A stretch of DNA of 62,598 bases from Frankiales bacterium (GCA_025966135.1 JAOPVP010000027.1:1-62598), one strand, 5' to 3'; counted from the first letter of the stretch, positions 1 through 9,299 are shown. Translations and numbers: made by a program. The notes: generated from the letters alone by a model not told the origin.

Positions 1-74
1 TCCCTCCCTCGGCCCTGTGACCCACCCGCTGGCTGAGCGTGCTCACGGCAGGGCGGACAGGGCCACGGGAGGGA
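1..74. terminator. Imperfect inverted repeat, likely terminator region
   Basis: Arms at 1-18 and 57-74 are complementary at 16 of 18 positions, with a two-base internal mismatch. The 38-base centre holds a smaller palindrome (TGAGC gt GCTCA). It lies 3' of the minus-strand B12-binding gene, so a terminator is the likely role. The window edge cuts off whatever lies to the left, so a repeat or cruciform cannot be excluded. No gene is seen in 1-101. Confidence 0.45.
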
Positions 75-101
75 GGTGACAGAAAGGCGGGGCGGGCGAG
101 C

Positions 102-506
102 TCAGACCGGGGTGGCGACCGCGTCGCGGACCCAGGCGACGATTTCCTCGAGGGTGTCAGCGCCCGGAGTGAAGATCCTGGCGACGCCCAGCTTGGCGAG
201 CTCGGGGATGTCGTCCTCGGGGATGATCCCGCCGCCGAAGACGACGACGTCGTCGGCGCCACGTTCGCGCAGCAGCTCGACGACGCGCGGCAGCAGCGTC
301 ATGTGCGCGCCCGACAGGATCGACAGGCCGACGCAGTCCGCGTCCTCCTGGATCGTGGTCTCGACGATCTGCTCCGGCGTCTGGTGCAGGCCGGTGTAGA
401 TCACCTCCATGCCGGCGTCCCTCAGGGCGCGGGCGACGACCTTGGCACCGCGGTCGTGCCCGTCGAGCCCGGGCTTGGCGACGACGACACGAACTCGGCC
501 GCTCAC
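102..506 (-). CDS. Stand-alone cobalamin-binding domain protein (methylmalonyl-CoA mutase C-terminal type)
   Basis: A 134-residue protein made only of the B12-binding domain found at the C-terminus of methylmalonyl-CoA mutase. The cobalamin signature D15-x-H17-x-x-G20 is present, with SIL at 62-64 and GGG at 91-93, so base-off/His-on binding of adenosylcobalamin is expected. In split mutases such a small subunit pairs with a separate catalytic chain, which is not in this window. Start GTG at 506 was chosen because AAGGAGG sits just upstream; longer in-frame starts would run into the divergent carboxyltransferase gene. Only 46 bases separate the two divergent starts. The mutase could be methylmalonyl-CoA, isobutyryl-CoA or ethylmalonyl-CoA type; the domain alone does not tell which. 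Confidence 0.9.
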   Translation of the reverse strand: MSGRVRVVVAKPGLDGHDRGAKVVARALRDAGMEVIYTGLHQTPEQIVETTIQEDADCVGLSILSGAHMTLLPRVVELLRERGADDVVVFGGGIIPEDDIPELAKLGVARIFTPGADTLEEIVAWVRDAVATPV

Positions 507-552
507 GGGTCCTCCTTCGACAGGGAAGTCTGCGGTGGGAGAGTACGCGCCC

Positions 553-1923
553 GTGACGACCGACTGGCGTGAGCCCTTGCTGGCCGGAGCCTCGGTACTC
601 GACGTGCGCCTCGCCCGCCGCAACCCCGGCCAGTGGCCGAACTACCACCCCGAGCCCTCCGTCCGGGCCTACCGCCTGCGCGGGACGCCAACGAACCCAG
701 GGCCGGTAGCCGTGCTCTGGGACTTCACGGTGCAGGGCGGCAGCTTCGGGGAGGACGACGCCACCGTCTTCGTCGCTGCGGTCCGGCACGCGGTCCGGGA
801 ACGGGTCCCGCTCGTCACGCTGGTGCGCTCCGGCGGTACCCGTCTGCAGGAAGGCATGGCTGCCCTCGTGGGCATCCCCCGCGCCCGCATCGCGTTGCTG
901 GCTCTCGCCGAGGCCGGCCTGCCGCACCTGTCGGTCGCCGACGCCCCCACCACAGGTGGGGTCTGGATTGCCGTCGTGGCCGGAGCCGACGTGCGGGTGG
1001 CCGTCACCGGGGCGACTGTGGGCTTCGCCGGGCCCCGCGTCGTCGAGGCGTTCACCGGGTCGCTGCCCGGTCCGGACAGCCACACCGCCGAGAGCGCCCA
1101 CGCCGCGGGTCTCGTTGACTGCGTGCTGCCCAAGACCGAGGTCGCCGCCTGGCTCGCCGCCACCGTCGGCACCCTCACGGGCACCGCAAGCCCGGTGGCG
1201 GCGCCACCGGTCCGGGAGCCCTCGCGCACCACCGGCTGGGAGCAGGTCCTGCGGGCCCGCGCACGGACCGTCGGCGGACGGCAGCTCCTCGACAAGCTCC
1301 TGACCGACCGGGTCCCCCTTCAAGCCCGGTACGGCGACACCACCGTGGCCGCGACCCTCGGGCGCCTCGACGGACGTCCCGTCGTCGGCGTGGCCGTGGC
1401 GGCAGAGGTGGATGGTCGGCCGACTCCCGACGGCTTCCGGCTGGCCGCTCGGGCCTACCGCCTGGCGAGCCGGCTGGGTCTGCCGGTCATCAGCCTCGTG
1501 GACACCCCCGGGGCCGACCCGGGGCCGGCGAGCGAGCGTGACGGGATCGCCCCCGCGATGGGCGAGGCCCTCGACGCGCTGCTGACGTGCGCCAGCCCGA
1601 CCGTGGCCCTCGTTCACGGTGAAGGCGGGTCGGGCGGGGCACTCGCGGCCGCGGCCGCAGACACCGTGCTCGTCACCGACGAGGCCTACTTCGCTGCCAT
1701 CGGCCCGGAAGGGGCGGCCGCGGCGCTGCGCCGGCCGAAGCAGGAGTGCGCCGACCGGATGCGCATCACACCGGCTGACCTGCTGGCGCTGGGCTTCGCG
1801 GACGCACTGGTGACGCCCGACGCGGTGAGCTCGCACCTGGGCCGGCTGGCCGCGATGCCCGAGGAGATACGACGCGAAAAGCGCCTTATCAGATGGTCTG
1901 GTCCGGTTCCCGGGACAATCTGA
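553..1923 (+). CDS. Fused acyl-CoA carboxylase carboxyltransferase (AccD-like plus AccA-like halves)
   Basis: A 456-residue biotin-dependent carboxyltransferase. The N-terminal half (about 1-230) resembles AccD, with SGGTRLQEG at 93-101 and PTTGGV at 132-137. The C-terminal half (about 231-456) resembles AccA, with an oxyanion-type [10 protein letters not shown] at about 356-365. The zinc ribbon usual in AccD is absent. It should transfer CO2 from carboxybiotin to an acyl-CoA; the substrate is not evident. Start GTG 553 follows a GTGGGAGAG ribosome site. No biotin carboxylase or biotin carrier gene lies nearby. The divergent B12-binding mutase subunit hints at propionyl/methylmalonyl-CoA chemistry, but this is inference. 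Confidence 0.82.
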   Translation: MTTDWREPLLAGASVLDVRLARRNPGQWPNYHPEPSVRAYRLRGTPTNPGPVAVLWDFTVQGGSFGEDDATVFVAAVRHAVRERVPLVTLVRSGGTRLQEGMAALVGIPRARIALLALAEAGLPHLSVADAPTTGGVWIAVVAGADVRVAVTGATVGFAGPRVVEAFTGSLPGPDSHTAESAHAAGLVDCVLPKTEVAAWLAATVGTLTGTASPVAAPPVREPSRTTGWEQVLRARARTVGGRQLLDKLLTDRVPLQARYGDTTVAATLGRLDGRPVVGVAVAAEVDGRPTPDGFRLAARAYRLASRLGLPVISLVDTPGADPGPASERDGIAPAMGEALDALLTCASPTVALVHGEGGSGGALAAAAADTVLVTDEAYFAAIGPEGAAAALRRPKQECADRMRITPADLLALGFADALVTPDAVSSHLGRLAAMPEEIRREKRLIRWSGPVPGTI

Positions 1924-2049
1924 TCCCCAGAACCGGTGTGGCTGGCATCACAAGACAACCGTGCGGCGCGTACGGTCCGAAGGGTAAGAACCGGCAGGGC
2001 TCACGCCTCTCCGGAGGAGAATTCACACCCTGCCCCTCGTGGAGGAATG

Positions 2050-3024
2050 ATGCTCGACCCCCGGTCCCGGCTGCTGCGCTCCGCGCGCACGACCAGGCGC
2101 GGCGTCGAGACCGTGTGCAGCCCCGCGGGCCTGAGGGGCACCGCGACCGAGATCGCCTGGATCACCGCCCACAGCGCGCTCTACCCGCTCGGCCTGTCGA
2201 CCGAGCGGCGGCGCGACAAGGCCCGGGAGGAGCTCGACCGGTTCACCCTCAGCGACCTGCCGCCCATGCAGCGCGGCCTGCTCATGGGTGATGTCGTCGC
2301 CGCCGGGACGCCGATCATCTTGGTGCACGGGCTGGTCGACAACCGCTCGATCTTCACCCTGCTGCGCCGCGCACTGCGACGGCGCGGCTTCGGCCGAGTC
2401 CTGACGTTCAACTACAGCCCCTTCGCGCAGGACATCCGGACGGTGGCAGCCCACCTGGGCCAACTGGTGGAGCGGACCTGCGAGGAGACCGGCTACGAGC
2501 GCGTCCACGTCGTGGGGCACTCCCTGGGCGGCATCATCGCCCGGTACTACGTCCAGCGGCTGGGGGGTGACGCGCACGTCCACACCCTGTGCACGCTCGG
2601 CTCCCCGCACACCGGGACCTTGGCCGCGCACCTCGTGCCGCGCAAGGTCGTCAAGCAGCTCCGCCCCGACTCGGATGTGATCCTCGAGCTCGCCGAGCCG
2701 GCGCCCGGTGTCCGGACCCGCTTCGTGGCCTTCTGGAGCGACCTGGACCAGCTCGTCGTACCGAAGCGGTCGGGACGCATCGACCACCCTGACCTCGCGA
2801 CCCGCAACGTCCTGCTCAGGGGGGTCGGACACATGTCGCTGCCGATCGACGGCCGGGTCGTGCGCGAGATCGCCGGGCTGCTGGCACACCTGGACGAGGA
2901 CGGCATCACGGTGACCGCCGGTGTGACTCCGATCGACATCGCGGCCTCGCTCCCCGGTCTCATCCCGGCGCCCACGGCAGCTGGCCGGGGTCGCTTCTGG
3001 GGCCGTCGGGCGGCGTCTCGCTAG
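2050..3024 (+). CDS. Alpha/beta-fold hydrolase, lipase-like
   Basis: A 324-residue serine hydrolase. The nucleophile elbow GHSLGG puts the catalytic serine at about residue 158, and an upstream VHGL strand supplies the oxyanion region. The pattern is that of triacylglycerol lipase or esterase domains (LipA/EstA type). No signal peptide is visible; the arginine-rich N-terminus looks cytoplasmic or peripheral. Two ATGs overlap at 2047 and 2050; 2050 leaves better room after GGAGG at 2041-2045. The stop codon falls inside a 20-base palindrome (3020-3039). The natural substrate is unknown. Confidence 0.82.
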   Translation: MLDPRSRLLRSARTTRRGVETVCSPAGLRGTATEIAWITAHSALYPLGLSTERRRDKAREELDRFTLSDLPPMQRGLLMGDVVAAGTPIILVHGLVDNRSIFTLLRRALRRRGFGRVLTFNYSPFAQDIRTVAAHLGQLVERTCEETGYERVHVVGHSLGGIIARYYVQRLGGDAHVHTLCTLGSPHTGTLAAHLVPRKVVKQLRPDSDVILELAEPAPGVRTRFVAFWSDLDQLVVPKRSGRIDHPDLATRNVLLRGVGHMSLPIDGRVVREIAGLLAHLDEDGITVTAGVTPIDIAASLPGLIPAPTAAGRGRFWGRRAASR

Positions 3025-3039
3025 TCCGTTCGGACTAGC
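3020..3039. repeat. 20-base palindrome at the end of the hydrolase gene
   Basis: GCTAGTCCG and CGGACTAGC flank a two-base centre, giving a near-perfect palindrome that contains the stop codon of the lipase-like gene. As RNA it would fold as an 8-base stem with a 4-base loop, which could end transcription weakly. It also has the form of a dimeric protein-binding site about 135 bases upstream of the M23 peptidase start. Confidence 0.45.
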
Positions 3040-3173
3040 CTGGCTTTGCGGTAAGGCCGCCCTTTCGATAACGTCGAGGTAACGGACCGCTCTCCTCTGA
3101 CCGGAGGGGCGCGGTCATCCTGTGCCCGTGCCCAGTGCGTACGCCGGTGCCCCCGACCTCGGAGCCCCTGACG

Positions 3174-3866
3174 GTGACCTCACACGACGACCTGCCTGTC
3201 TGCCCTCGTGCCCGTTCGCCCCGCCTCGCTCGTCTGCTCCTGCTGTCCGCCTGCACCGTCGGCCTGGGCGGTCTGGCCCTCCCCGGTGCCGTCCCGGCCC
3301 GCCCTGCACCGACCACCGCCTCCGCCGTGAACAGCGGCTTCTCGATCGACCAGGCGACGGTCACGCTGCCCGCCCTCACTCGCGTCGCCGCGCAGAAGGC
3401 CAGCCGTACCCGGGAGCTCCAGGTCAGGCCGAGGCGGACCGCCAGGAGGCAAAGCCACCAGGTCGAGGTGCGCTGGGGGCGCCCGTCGGGCACCGGCGTC
3501 ATCAGCCCGTTCGGGATGCGTTGGGGCCGGATGCACAAGGGCATCGACTTCGGCGCCCCCTACGGCGCGCCCATCTCCGCCATCGGCAGCGGCGTCGTCA
3601 TCGGGGCCGGCTACCTGTCCGAGGAGAGCGGCTACGGCCTGATCACCTTGATCCGTCACCCCGACGGCATGGTGAGCGCCTACGCACACCAGTCCCGCAC
3701 GTTCGTGCAGGCCGGCGACCACGTGCAGGTCGGCCAGCTCATCGGACTGGTCGGCTCGACCGGCGCGTCCACCGGGCCACACCTGCACTTCGAGATCCGG
3801 ACCAGCACCCACGGCGGTCAGATCAACCCCGTCCCATGGCTGCGCCAGCACGGCGTCAGCGTCTAG
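3174..3866 (+). CDS. Secreted M23 family (LytM-type) metallopeptidase
   Basis: A 230-residue peptidoglycan endopeptidase-like protein. The N-terminus has a basic stretch followed by a hydrophobic segment ending in an Ala-rich cleavage region at about residue 45, consistent with export. The C-terminal M23 domain has the zinc ligands H121 and D125 (HKGID) and HLH at 203-205. Such enzymes cut peptide cross-links in the cell wall. Start GTG 3174 has GGAG about nine bases upstream; an in-frame GTG at 3135 is possible and would lengthen the leader. No coiled coil or LysM domain is seen. It stands alone between a hydrolase and the convergent helicase gene. Confidence 0.86.
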   Translation: MTSHDDLPVCPRARSPRLARLLLLSACTVGLGGLALPGAVPARPAPTTASAVNSGFSIDQATVTLPALTRVAAQKASRTRELQVRPRRTARRQSHQVEVRWGRPSGTGVISPFGMRWGRMHKGIDFGAPYGAPISAIGSGVVIGAGYLSEESGYGLITLIRHPDGMVSAYAHQSRTFVQAGDHVQVGQLIGLVGSTGASTGPHLHFEIRTSTHGGQINPVPWLRQHGVSV

Positions 3867-3872
3867 CCCGTC

Positions 3873-6143
3873 TCAGAGCTTCTCGATCGGGGCGTAGCGG
3901 AGCAGCAGCCACTTGGCGCCGGTACCGGGGCCGAAGTCGACCTCGGCCTGCGTCGAGTCTCCTGCGCCGCGCGTGGCCGTGACCACCCCCAGCCCGAAGG
4001 CGTCGTGCGTGACGCGGTCCCCGACCTCGAGGTTCGGGATCGGCCGCAGCCCCGGGGCCGAGCGGGCCCGCACCGACGAGGACTGCACCCGGTCGGCGGC
4101 CCGGGCCAGCGCCGGCGTCGACGTGACACTGGACTCCACGCGGCGCCAGTCCATGAGGTGGTGCGGCAGCTCCTCGAGAAACCGCGACGGCGGGTTGTAC
4201 GACGTCTGGCCCCACGCCGAGCGCAGGTGGGAGCGGCTGACGTAGAGCTTCTCCCGCGCGCGGGTGATGCCGACATAGGCGAGCCGCCGCTCCTCCTGCA
4301 GCTCCGCCTGGTCGCCGAGGGCGCGCAGGTGCGGGAAGACTCCGTCCTCCAGGCCGGTGAGGAACACCACGGGGTACTCGAGCCCCTTGGCGGCGTGCAG
4401 CGTCATCAGCGTGACGACTCCGCCGGTGCCGTCAGCGTCCGGGATCTGGTCGGCGTCGGCCACCAGCGAGACCTGTTCCAGGAACTCGGGAACGCCGCCG
4501 TCGGGCACCCGCTCCTCGAACTCGCGGGCGACGCCGACGAGCTCCGAGAGGTTCTCGACCCGCGACTCGTCCTGCGGGTCGACCGACTCGCTCAGCTCCT
4601 TGACGTATCCGGTCCGGTCAAGGACCGCCTCCAGCACCTCTGCCGGAGGCATCTTGCCCTCCACCAGGGCGCGCAGCTCGTCCATCAGGTCGGCGAACTC
4701 CTGCACGGCCTTGGCAGACCGGGGCGCCATGCCAGGCACCTCCGCGCTCCGCGACAGGGCCTGCGCGAAAGGGATCCGCTCCCGGGAGGCGAACGCCTCG
4801 ATGCAGGCCTCCGCGCGGTCACCGATGCCGCGCCGCGGCGTGTTGAGGATCCGCCGCAGCGACACCGTGTCGGCAGGGTTGGCCAGCACCCGGAGGTACG
4901 CGAGCGCGTCGCGGACCTCCTTGCGCTCGTAGAACCGCACGCCGCCGACTACCCGGTAGGGCAGTCCGACCCGGATGAAGACCTCCTCGAACACCCGGGA
5001 CTGAGCGTTGGTCCGGTAGAACACCGCGATGTCGTGCGGTGAGATGGTGCCCGCGTCGGTGAGGGCGTCGACCTCCCCGGCGACGAAAGCCGCCTCGTCG
5101 TGCTCGTTGTCCGCGACATACCCGACGATCAGGTCCCCGTCGCCGGCATCGGTCCACAGCCGCTTGTCCTTGCGCCCCTCGTTCTTGGCGATGACGGCGT
5201 TGGCGGCGGTGAGGATCCGCTGGGTGGAGCGGTAGTTCTGCTCGAGCAGGACGACGGCGGCTTCGGGGTAGTCGATCTCGAAGTCCATGATGTTGCGGAT
5301 GTCGGCACCGCGGAACGCGTAGATCGACTGGTCGGCGTCCCCCACCACGCAGAGCTCGGCGGCCGGCAGTGCGCCCACCGGTTGGGTCAGCTCCCGCACC
5401 AGCGTGTACTGCGCGTGGTTGGTGTCCTGGTACTCGTCGACCAGCACGTGCCGGAAGCGCCGGCGGTAGTGCTCGGCGACGTCCGGGAAGGCCTGCAGCA
5501 GCTCGACCGTCGTCATGATCAGGTCGTCGAAGTCCATCGCGTTGGCCTCGCGGAGGCGCTGCTGATAGAGCTTGTAGACCTCGGCGCGCTGCTCCTCGTG
5601 GACGTTGGACGCCGTGGCCCGGGCGCTCTCCCAGTCGACGAGCTCGTTCTTCAGATCACTTATCTGGTTGGACATCTGGCGCGCCGGGAAGCGCTTCGGG
5701 TCGAGGTCGAGGTCGCGGCACACGAGCGTCATGAGCCGCTGGGCGTCGGCCTGGTCGTAGATCGAGAAGGTCGTCGTGAAGCCGAGCTTCTTGGCCTCGG
5801 CACGCAGGATCCGCACACACGCGGAGTGGAAGGTCGATACCCACATGGCCCGGGCCCGGCCACCGACGAGAGCGGCGACCCGCTCCTTCATCTCCCCGGC
5901 GGCCTTGTTGGTGAAGGTGATGGCCAGGACCTCGCCTGACTGCACATTCCGCGCCGCGAGCAGGTAGGCGATGCGGGTCGTGAGGACCTTCGTCTTGCCC
6001 GAGCCCGCCCCCGCGACCACGAGCAACGGCGAGCCCTCGTGCACGACCGCGAGCCGCTGCTGGGGGTTGAGCCCCTCGAGCAGCCGCTCCGAGGAAGGAG
6101 CCAGGACTGCGGGCGCGTGGTCGTCGAAGAGCATCCATCCCAT
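3873..6143 (-). CDS. pcrA: ATP-dependent DNA helicase PcrA/UvrD
   Basis: A 756-residue superfamily 1A 3'-5' helicase for repair and replication restart. Motif I GAGSGKT lies at 45-51, followed by motif Ia (AITFTNKAAGEM), motif II DEYQDT at about 236, QNYRST near 303 and the VTLMTLHAAKGLEYP segment in domain 2A. The C-terminal tail ends in a short beta-rich segment (GDRVTHDAFGLG), typical of actinobacterial PcrA. The length matches the family. Start ATG 6143; an internal ATG at 6134 is equally possible. A nested inverted repeat upstream (6174-6223) separates it from the PAC2 gene, so it probably has its own promoter. Confidence 0.95.
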   Translation of the reverse strand: MGWMLFDDHAPAVLAPSSERLLEGLNPQQRLAVVHEGSPLLVVAGAGSGKTKVLTTRIAYLLAARNVQSGEVLAITFTNKAAGEMKERVAALVGGRARAMWVSTFHSACVRILRAEAKKLGFTTTFSIYDQADAQRLMTLVCRDLDLDPKRFPARQMSNQISDLKNELVDWESARATASNVHEEQRAEVYKLYQQRLREANAMDFDDLIMTTVELLQAFPDVAEHYRRRFRHVLVDEYQDTNHAQYTLVRELTQPVGALPAAELCVVGDADQSIYAFRGADIRNIMDFEIDYPEAAVVLLEQNYRSTQRILTAANAVIAKNEGRKDKRLWTDAGDGDLIVGYVADNEHDEAAFVAGEVDALTDAGTISPHDIAVFYRTNAQSRVFEEVFIRVGLPYRVVGGVRFYERKEVRDALAYLRVLANPADTVSLRRILNTPRRGIGDRAEACIEAFASRERIPFAQALSRSAEVPGMAPRSAKAVQEFADLMDELRALVEGKMPPAEVLEAVLDRTGYVKELSESVDPQDESRVENLSELVGVAREFEERVPDGGVPEFLEQVSLVADADQIPDADGTGGVVTLMTLHAAKGLEYPVVFLTGLEDGVFPHLRALGDQAELQEERRLAYVGITRAREKLYVSRSHLRSAWGQTSYNPPSRFLEELPHHLMDWRRVESSVTSTPALARAADRVQSSSVRARSAPGLRPIPNLEVGDRVTHDAFGLGVVTATRGAGDSTQAEVDFGPGTGAKWLLLRYAPIEKL

Positions 6144-6173
6144 CCTAGGGAGGGGTACGACGAGGCGCCCCGC

Positions 6174-6223
6174 GCTGCACGGAAGGTCGACCGTGCCTCC
6201 ACCCGGTGGATCTTCCGTGCAGC
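6174..6223 (-). terminator. Nested hairpin between the PAC2 gene and pcrA
   Basis: Perfect 12-base arms at 6174-6185 and 6212-6223 enclose a second palindrome (TCCACC c GGTGGA at 6198-6210). It begins five bases after the PAC2 stop codon on the minus strand. There is no T tract, which is common for actinobacterial terminators. Confidence 0.65.
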
Positions 6224-6227
6224 CCGA

Positions 6228-7130
6228 TCAGTCGCGAGGTGGCTGCTCGGCGAGGAACCGCTCGAGCTCGGCGCCGAGCTCGTCGGCCGTCGGCAGCTCC
6301 GACTCGGCCAGCAGGGACTTGCCGCGTCCGCTGACGAAGGCGTCGTACTGCTCCTCGAGCTGGCGGACGACCTCTGCCACCTCGGGGGCGCCGGCCACCT
6401 GTTCGTCCAGGGCGATGCGGGTCGCCGCAGCCGCCTCGTCGAGGGCATCGACCGGCAGCTCGAGGCCGCTGGCCTTGGCGACGTGACGGAGCAGCTGGGC
6501 GGCGGCGGCCGGGTAGACGGACTGCGCGACGTAGTGCGGCACGTGCACCGCGAAGCCCATCGCCTCGTAACCGGCCTCGCCGAGGCGGTACTCGAGCAGG
6601 TGCCCCGCGCTGGCCGGGACGTGGACGGTCTCGACCCACGGCTCGTAGCCGTCGACCAGTGACGGCGGGACGCCGTGCGCGATCACACCGACCGGACGGG
6701 TGTGGGGCAGACCCATGGGGATCGCGTTCAGCCCGATGCTTCGCCGTACTCCCAAGACCTTGCAGACCTGCTCGACGGCCGCGACGAAGCGCTCCCACTG
6801 GACATCGGGCTCGGGGCCGGCGAGGAGCAGGAACGGCGCACCGACCTCGTCGTGCAGGAGGTAGATCGCCAGCTCCGGGGCGTCGTAGCTCTCCCAGTGG
6901 TCCCGCGCGAAAACCATCACCGGCCGGCGGGCACGGTAGTCGAACAGCTGGTCGTGGTCGAAGCGGACAATGACCTCGCTCGGGAGCGTCTCCAGCAGGT
7001 GCTGCGCCGCGAGCTTGCGGGCGCCGCCGGCGTCGATGAACCCGTCGAGGGCCTGCACCAGCACCGCCTCGCCCAGCTCGGGGCGGTCGGGGGCGAGCTC
7101 GTAGAGCTCAGACGGGTCGAGCTTGGCCAT
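6228..7130 (-). CDS. PAC2 family (proteasome assembly chaperone-like) protein
   Basis: A 300-residue protein of the PAC2 family that is widespread in actinobacteria. The N-terminal 220 residues form the PAC2 alpha/beta domain (strands around VLVQALDGFIDAGG, MVFARDH and FLLLAGPEP). The C-terminal region is helical and charged. A link to the 20S proteasome is known for the eukaryotic relatives but not proven in bacteria. Start ATG 7130 was chosen over far upstream codons because GGAGGA lies eight bases away and the family begins here. It is divergent from the PIG-L gene. Confidence 0.85.
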   Translation of the reverse strand: MAKLDPSELYELAPDRPELGEAVLVQALDGFIDAGGARKLAAQHLLETLPSEVIVRFDHDQLFDYRARRPVMVFARDHWESYDAPELAIYLLHDEVGAPFLLLAGPEPDVQWERFVAAVEQVCKVLGVRRSIGLNAIPMGLPHTRPVGVIAHGVPPSLVDGYEPWVETVHVPASAGHLLEYRLGEAGYEAMGFAVHVPHYVAQSVYPAAAAQLLRHVAKASGLELPVDALDEAAAATRIALDEQVAGAPEVAEVVRQLEEQYDAFVSGRGKSLLAESELPTADELGAELERFLAEQPPRD

Positions 7131-7205
7131 GTGACAGATCCTCCACCATCCCTCAACGCTGGCACAGTCCGCTGTGCTTCCCACCCCTTCGTGCAGGATG
7201 GAGGG

Positions 7206-7925
7206 ATGGCGGAAGAAAAGACGGAGCGGGCGCTGGTCGTCGTCGCGCATCCCGACGACGCGGACTTCGGCGCCGCAGGCACGATCGCCACCTGGACCGA
7301 TGAGGGCATCGCGGTCACGTACTGCATCTGCACCAACGGTGACGCGGGCGGCTTCGACCCCGCCGTGCCACGCGAGGACATCGCGGGGATCCGACAGGCG
7401 GAGCAGCGCGCCGCGGCCAAGGAGGTGGGCGTCGACGACCTCGTCTTCCTCGGTTACCCCGACGGGCAGCTGGTTCCGTCGTTCGACCTGCGGCGCGACA
7501 TCAGCCGGGTGATCCGTCGGGTCCGGCCACAGCGGCTGGTGATGCAGAGCCCGGAGATCAACTGGGAGCGGATCGGCGCCTCGCACCCCGACCACCGGGC
7601 CTCGGGTGAGGCGGCGCTGTGCGCCGTCTACCCCGACGCCCGCAACCCCTTCACCCACACCACCCTGCTGCAGGACGAGGGTCTGGAGGCGTGGACTGTC
7701 CACGACCTCTGGGTGATGTCCACCGGCGAGGGGGCCAACCGCTGGGTCGACATCACGGGCACGTTCGACCGGAAGGTCGCGGCGCTGCGTCAGCACGGCA
7801 GCCAGACCTCGCACATGGACGACCTCGAGGGCATGCTGCGCGGCTGGCTGGGTGCCAACGCGGTGCGCGGCGGACTCGGCGACGACCGCCTCGCCGAGTC
7901 CTTCCGAGTCGTCACCGTCCCGTAG
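7206..7925 (+). CDS. PIG-L family deacetylase
   Basis: A 239-residue zinc-dependent N-acetylglucosaminyl deacetylase-like enzyme. The AHPDD motif at residues 14-18 supplies zinc ligands, and a second HPDH motif near 127-130 supplies another. Relatives include MshB (mycothiol synthesis) and LnmX-type enzymes, but this protein is shorter than MshB and its substrate cannot be named. Start ATG 7206 follows a GGATGGAGGG ribosome site. It is divergent from the PAC2 gene and convergent with the small membrane protein gene, only 16 bases away. Confidence 0.85.
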   Translation: MAEEKTERALVVVAHPDDADFGAAGTIATWTDEGIAVTYCICTNGDAGGFDPAVPREDIAGIRQAEQRAAAKEVGVDDLVFLGYPDGQLVPSFDLRRDISRVIRRVRPQRLVMQSPEINWERIGASHPDHRASGEAALCAVYPDARNPFTHTTLLQDEGLEAWTVHDLWVMSTGEGANRWVDITGTFDRKVAALRQHGSQTSHMDDLEGMLRGWLGANAVRGGLGDDRLAESFRVVTVP

Positions 7926-7941
7926 GCAACGCCCTCTCGCC

Positions 7942-8265
7942 TCAGCGCTCGTGGGCTCCCTGACGTCCACCGAGGCCGACCTGGCTGGCGTCGAGCAGAG
8001 CGAGGACGCCGGGACCCACCCAGGTGAGGACGGCGAGCGGCAGCACCACGAGGGGGAGACCCAGCCTCACGGCCTCCCAGGCCAGGGCCAACGCCAACGC
8101 GATGCCACCGAGGCTGACGGCGCCCCACCGCGTGGTGGACAAGCCCAACTTCTCGGCCATGTCGACGCCCAGCACGAAGGGCAGGACGGTCACGGCGAGG
8201 CCAACCGCGCAGGCTGCGGCCAGGAGCACCAGGACCGTCACCAGCGTGACGAGCAGCCCGATCAC
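7942..8265 (-). CDS. Small membrane protein coupled to the UbiA gene
   Basis: A 107-residue protein with about three hydrophobic segments (near 2-30, 47-65 and 68-90) and a short polar tail. Start GTG 8265 overlaps the stop of the prenyltransferase gene by four bases (GTGA), which supports translational coupling and the short start. No conserved domain was recognised. It may be an accessory subunit or simply an uncharacterised membrane protein. Confidence 0.68.
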   Translation of the reverse strand: MIGLLVTLVTVLVLLAAACAVGLAVTVLPFVLGVDMAEKLGLSTTRWGAVSLGGIALALALAWEAVRLGLPLVVLPLAVLTWVGPGVLALLDASQVGLGGRQGAHER

Positions 8266-9299
8266 CGCGACACCCCGAGGACCGCGGCGAGCGTGAGCCC
8301 CAGGACCAGCAGTGCGCCCGCCCGGGAGGTGTGCACGAAGCAGATCGCGGCGAACCACAGCGGCCAGACGGGGAAACCGCGCGGCGCCTCGGCCGGCCTC
8401 GGGGATCGCAGCGCCGTGGTCACCTTCCACGCCACCGGCAGGTAGCCGAGGACCACCAGCGTCGGCCAGGGGAGAGCGTGTACGGCGACAGCCGCGACCA
8501 CCGTGACGTAGAAGCTGAGGACCAGGCCGATGCTGACCCTCCGCGCCCGGTCCTCACCGAGGATCACGGGGAGCGTGCGAGTACCGGTGCGTGCGTCGTA
8601 CGGCATCTTGTCGATGTGCTTGCCCATGAGCACCGTGGTGCACAGCAGGCCGTACGGGACCGAGGCCACCCACACCTGCCACGGCAGGTGGCCCACGGCG
8701 GAGAAGTAGGTCCCGGCGACCATGAGCGGCCCCCAGGTGACGAAGACGTCCGGCTCCCCGAGGCCGTGCCTCTTCAGCCGCAACGGCGGGGCCGTGTAGG
8801 CGTAGGACAGCAGGAACCCGGCCACGGCGAAGGCGATGACCGGCCACCCGCGCTGGCTGAACAGCAGCAGCATGATCACGACGTCGGCCAGGGTGCAGGC
8901 GGCAATCGCGGCGAGCAGCTGCGGGCGCGTCACCAGCCCCGACAAGATCGGGTGCGGTGCGTAGAGCGCGCGCGGGTAGGTGTCGGTGTCGAGCCCCACG
9001 TCGGTGTCGGCCAGGTCGTTCATGAGGTTGTTGGACACGTGCGCGACCAGGATCCCCACCAGCGCCAGCGAGAACATCCAGGTGCTGAACCCGGGGGCTC
9101 GGACCGCCAGCAGCCCCGCGACCAGCCCGGCGAACAGCGTCATGGGCAGCACAGCGGCCCGGGTGACCACGACCCAGCGCGTCACCCCGTCCAGCGAGGC
9201 GATCGGCTGGTCCGGCGGCGGGTTGGTCGTGCGCAAGGCGTAGCGAACAGCACCCAGGCGGCCCTGCCCGGGAGGAGCCAACAGCCTGGTCCCGCTCAT
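8262..9299 (-). CDS. UbiA family prenyltransferase (MenA-like)
   Basis: A 345-residue integral membrane enzyme with eight or nine transmembrane helices. The first aspartate-rich motif NDLADTDVGLDTD and a second motif around DKMPYDARTGTR bind prenyl diphosphate through magnesium. The closest match by pattern is the menaquinone enzyme MenA or a UbiA-like relative; no other men gene is next to it, so a gene symbol is withheld. Start ATG 9299 is the first in-frame codon close to the hydrophobic region, although no strong ribosome site is seen. The longer upstream reading frame overlaps the divergent acVLRF1 gene and is unlikely. Confidence 0.82.
   Translation of the reverse strand: MSGTRLLAPPGQGRLGAVRYALRTTNPPPDQPIASLDGVTRWVVVTRAAVLPMTLFAGLVAGLLAVRAPGFSTWMFSLALVGILVAHVSNNLMNDLADTDVGLDTDTYPRALYAPHPILSGLVTRPQLLAAIAACTLADVVIMLLLFSQRGWPVIAFAVAGFLLSYAYTAPPLRLKRHGLGEPDVFVTWGPLMVAGTYFSAVGHLPWQVWVASVPYGLLCTTVLMGKHIDKMPYDARTGTRTLPVILGEDRARRVSIGLVLSFYVTVVAAVAVHALPWPTLVVLGYLPVAWKVTTALRSPRPAEAPRGFPVWPLWFAAICFVHTSRAGALLVLGLTLAAVLGVSR

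Noticed and set aside
157..1836. A 559-residue minus-strand frame
   Set aside because: Antisense shadow of the carboxyltransferase gene; the B12-binding and carboxyltransferase frames explain the region.
3040..3173. A c-di-AMP (ydaO) riboswitch upstream of the M23 peptidase, as seen for some actinobacterial wall hydrolases
   Set aside because: The gap is too short and the conserved ydaO core segments were not found by eye.
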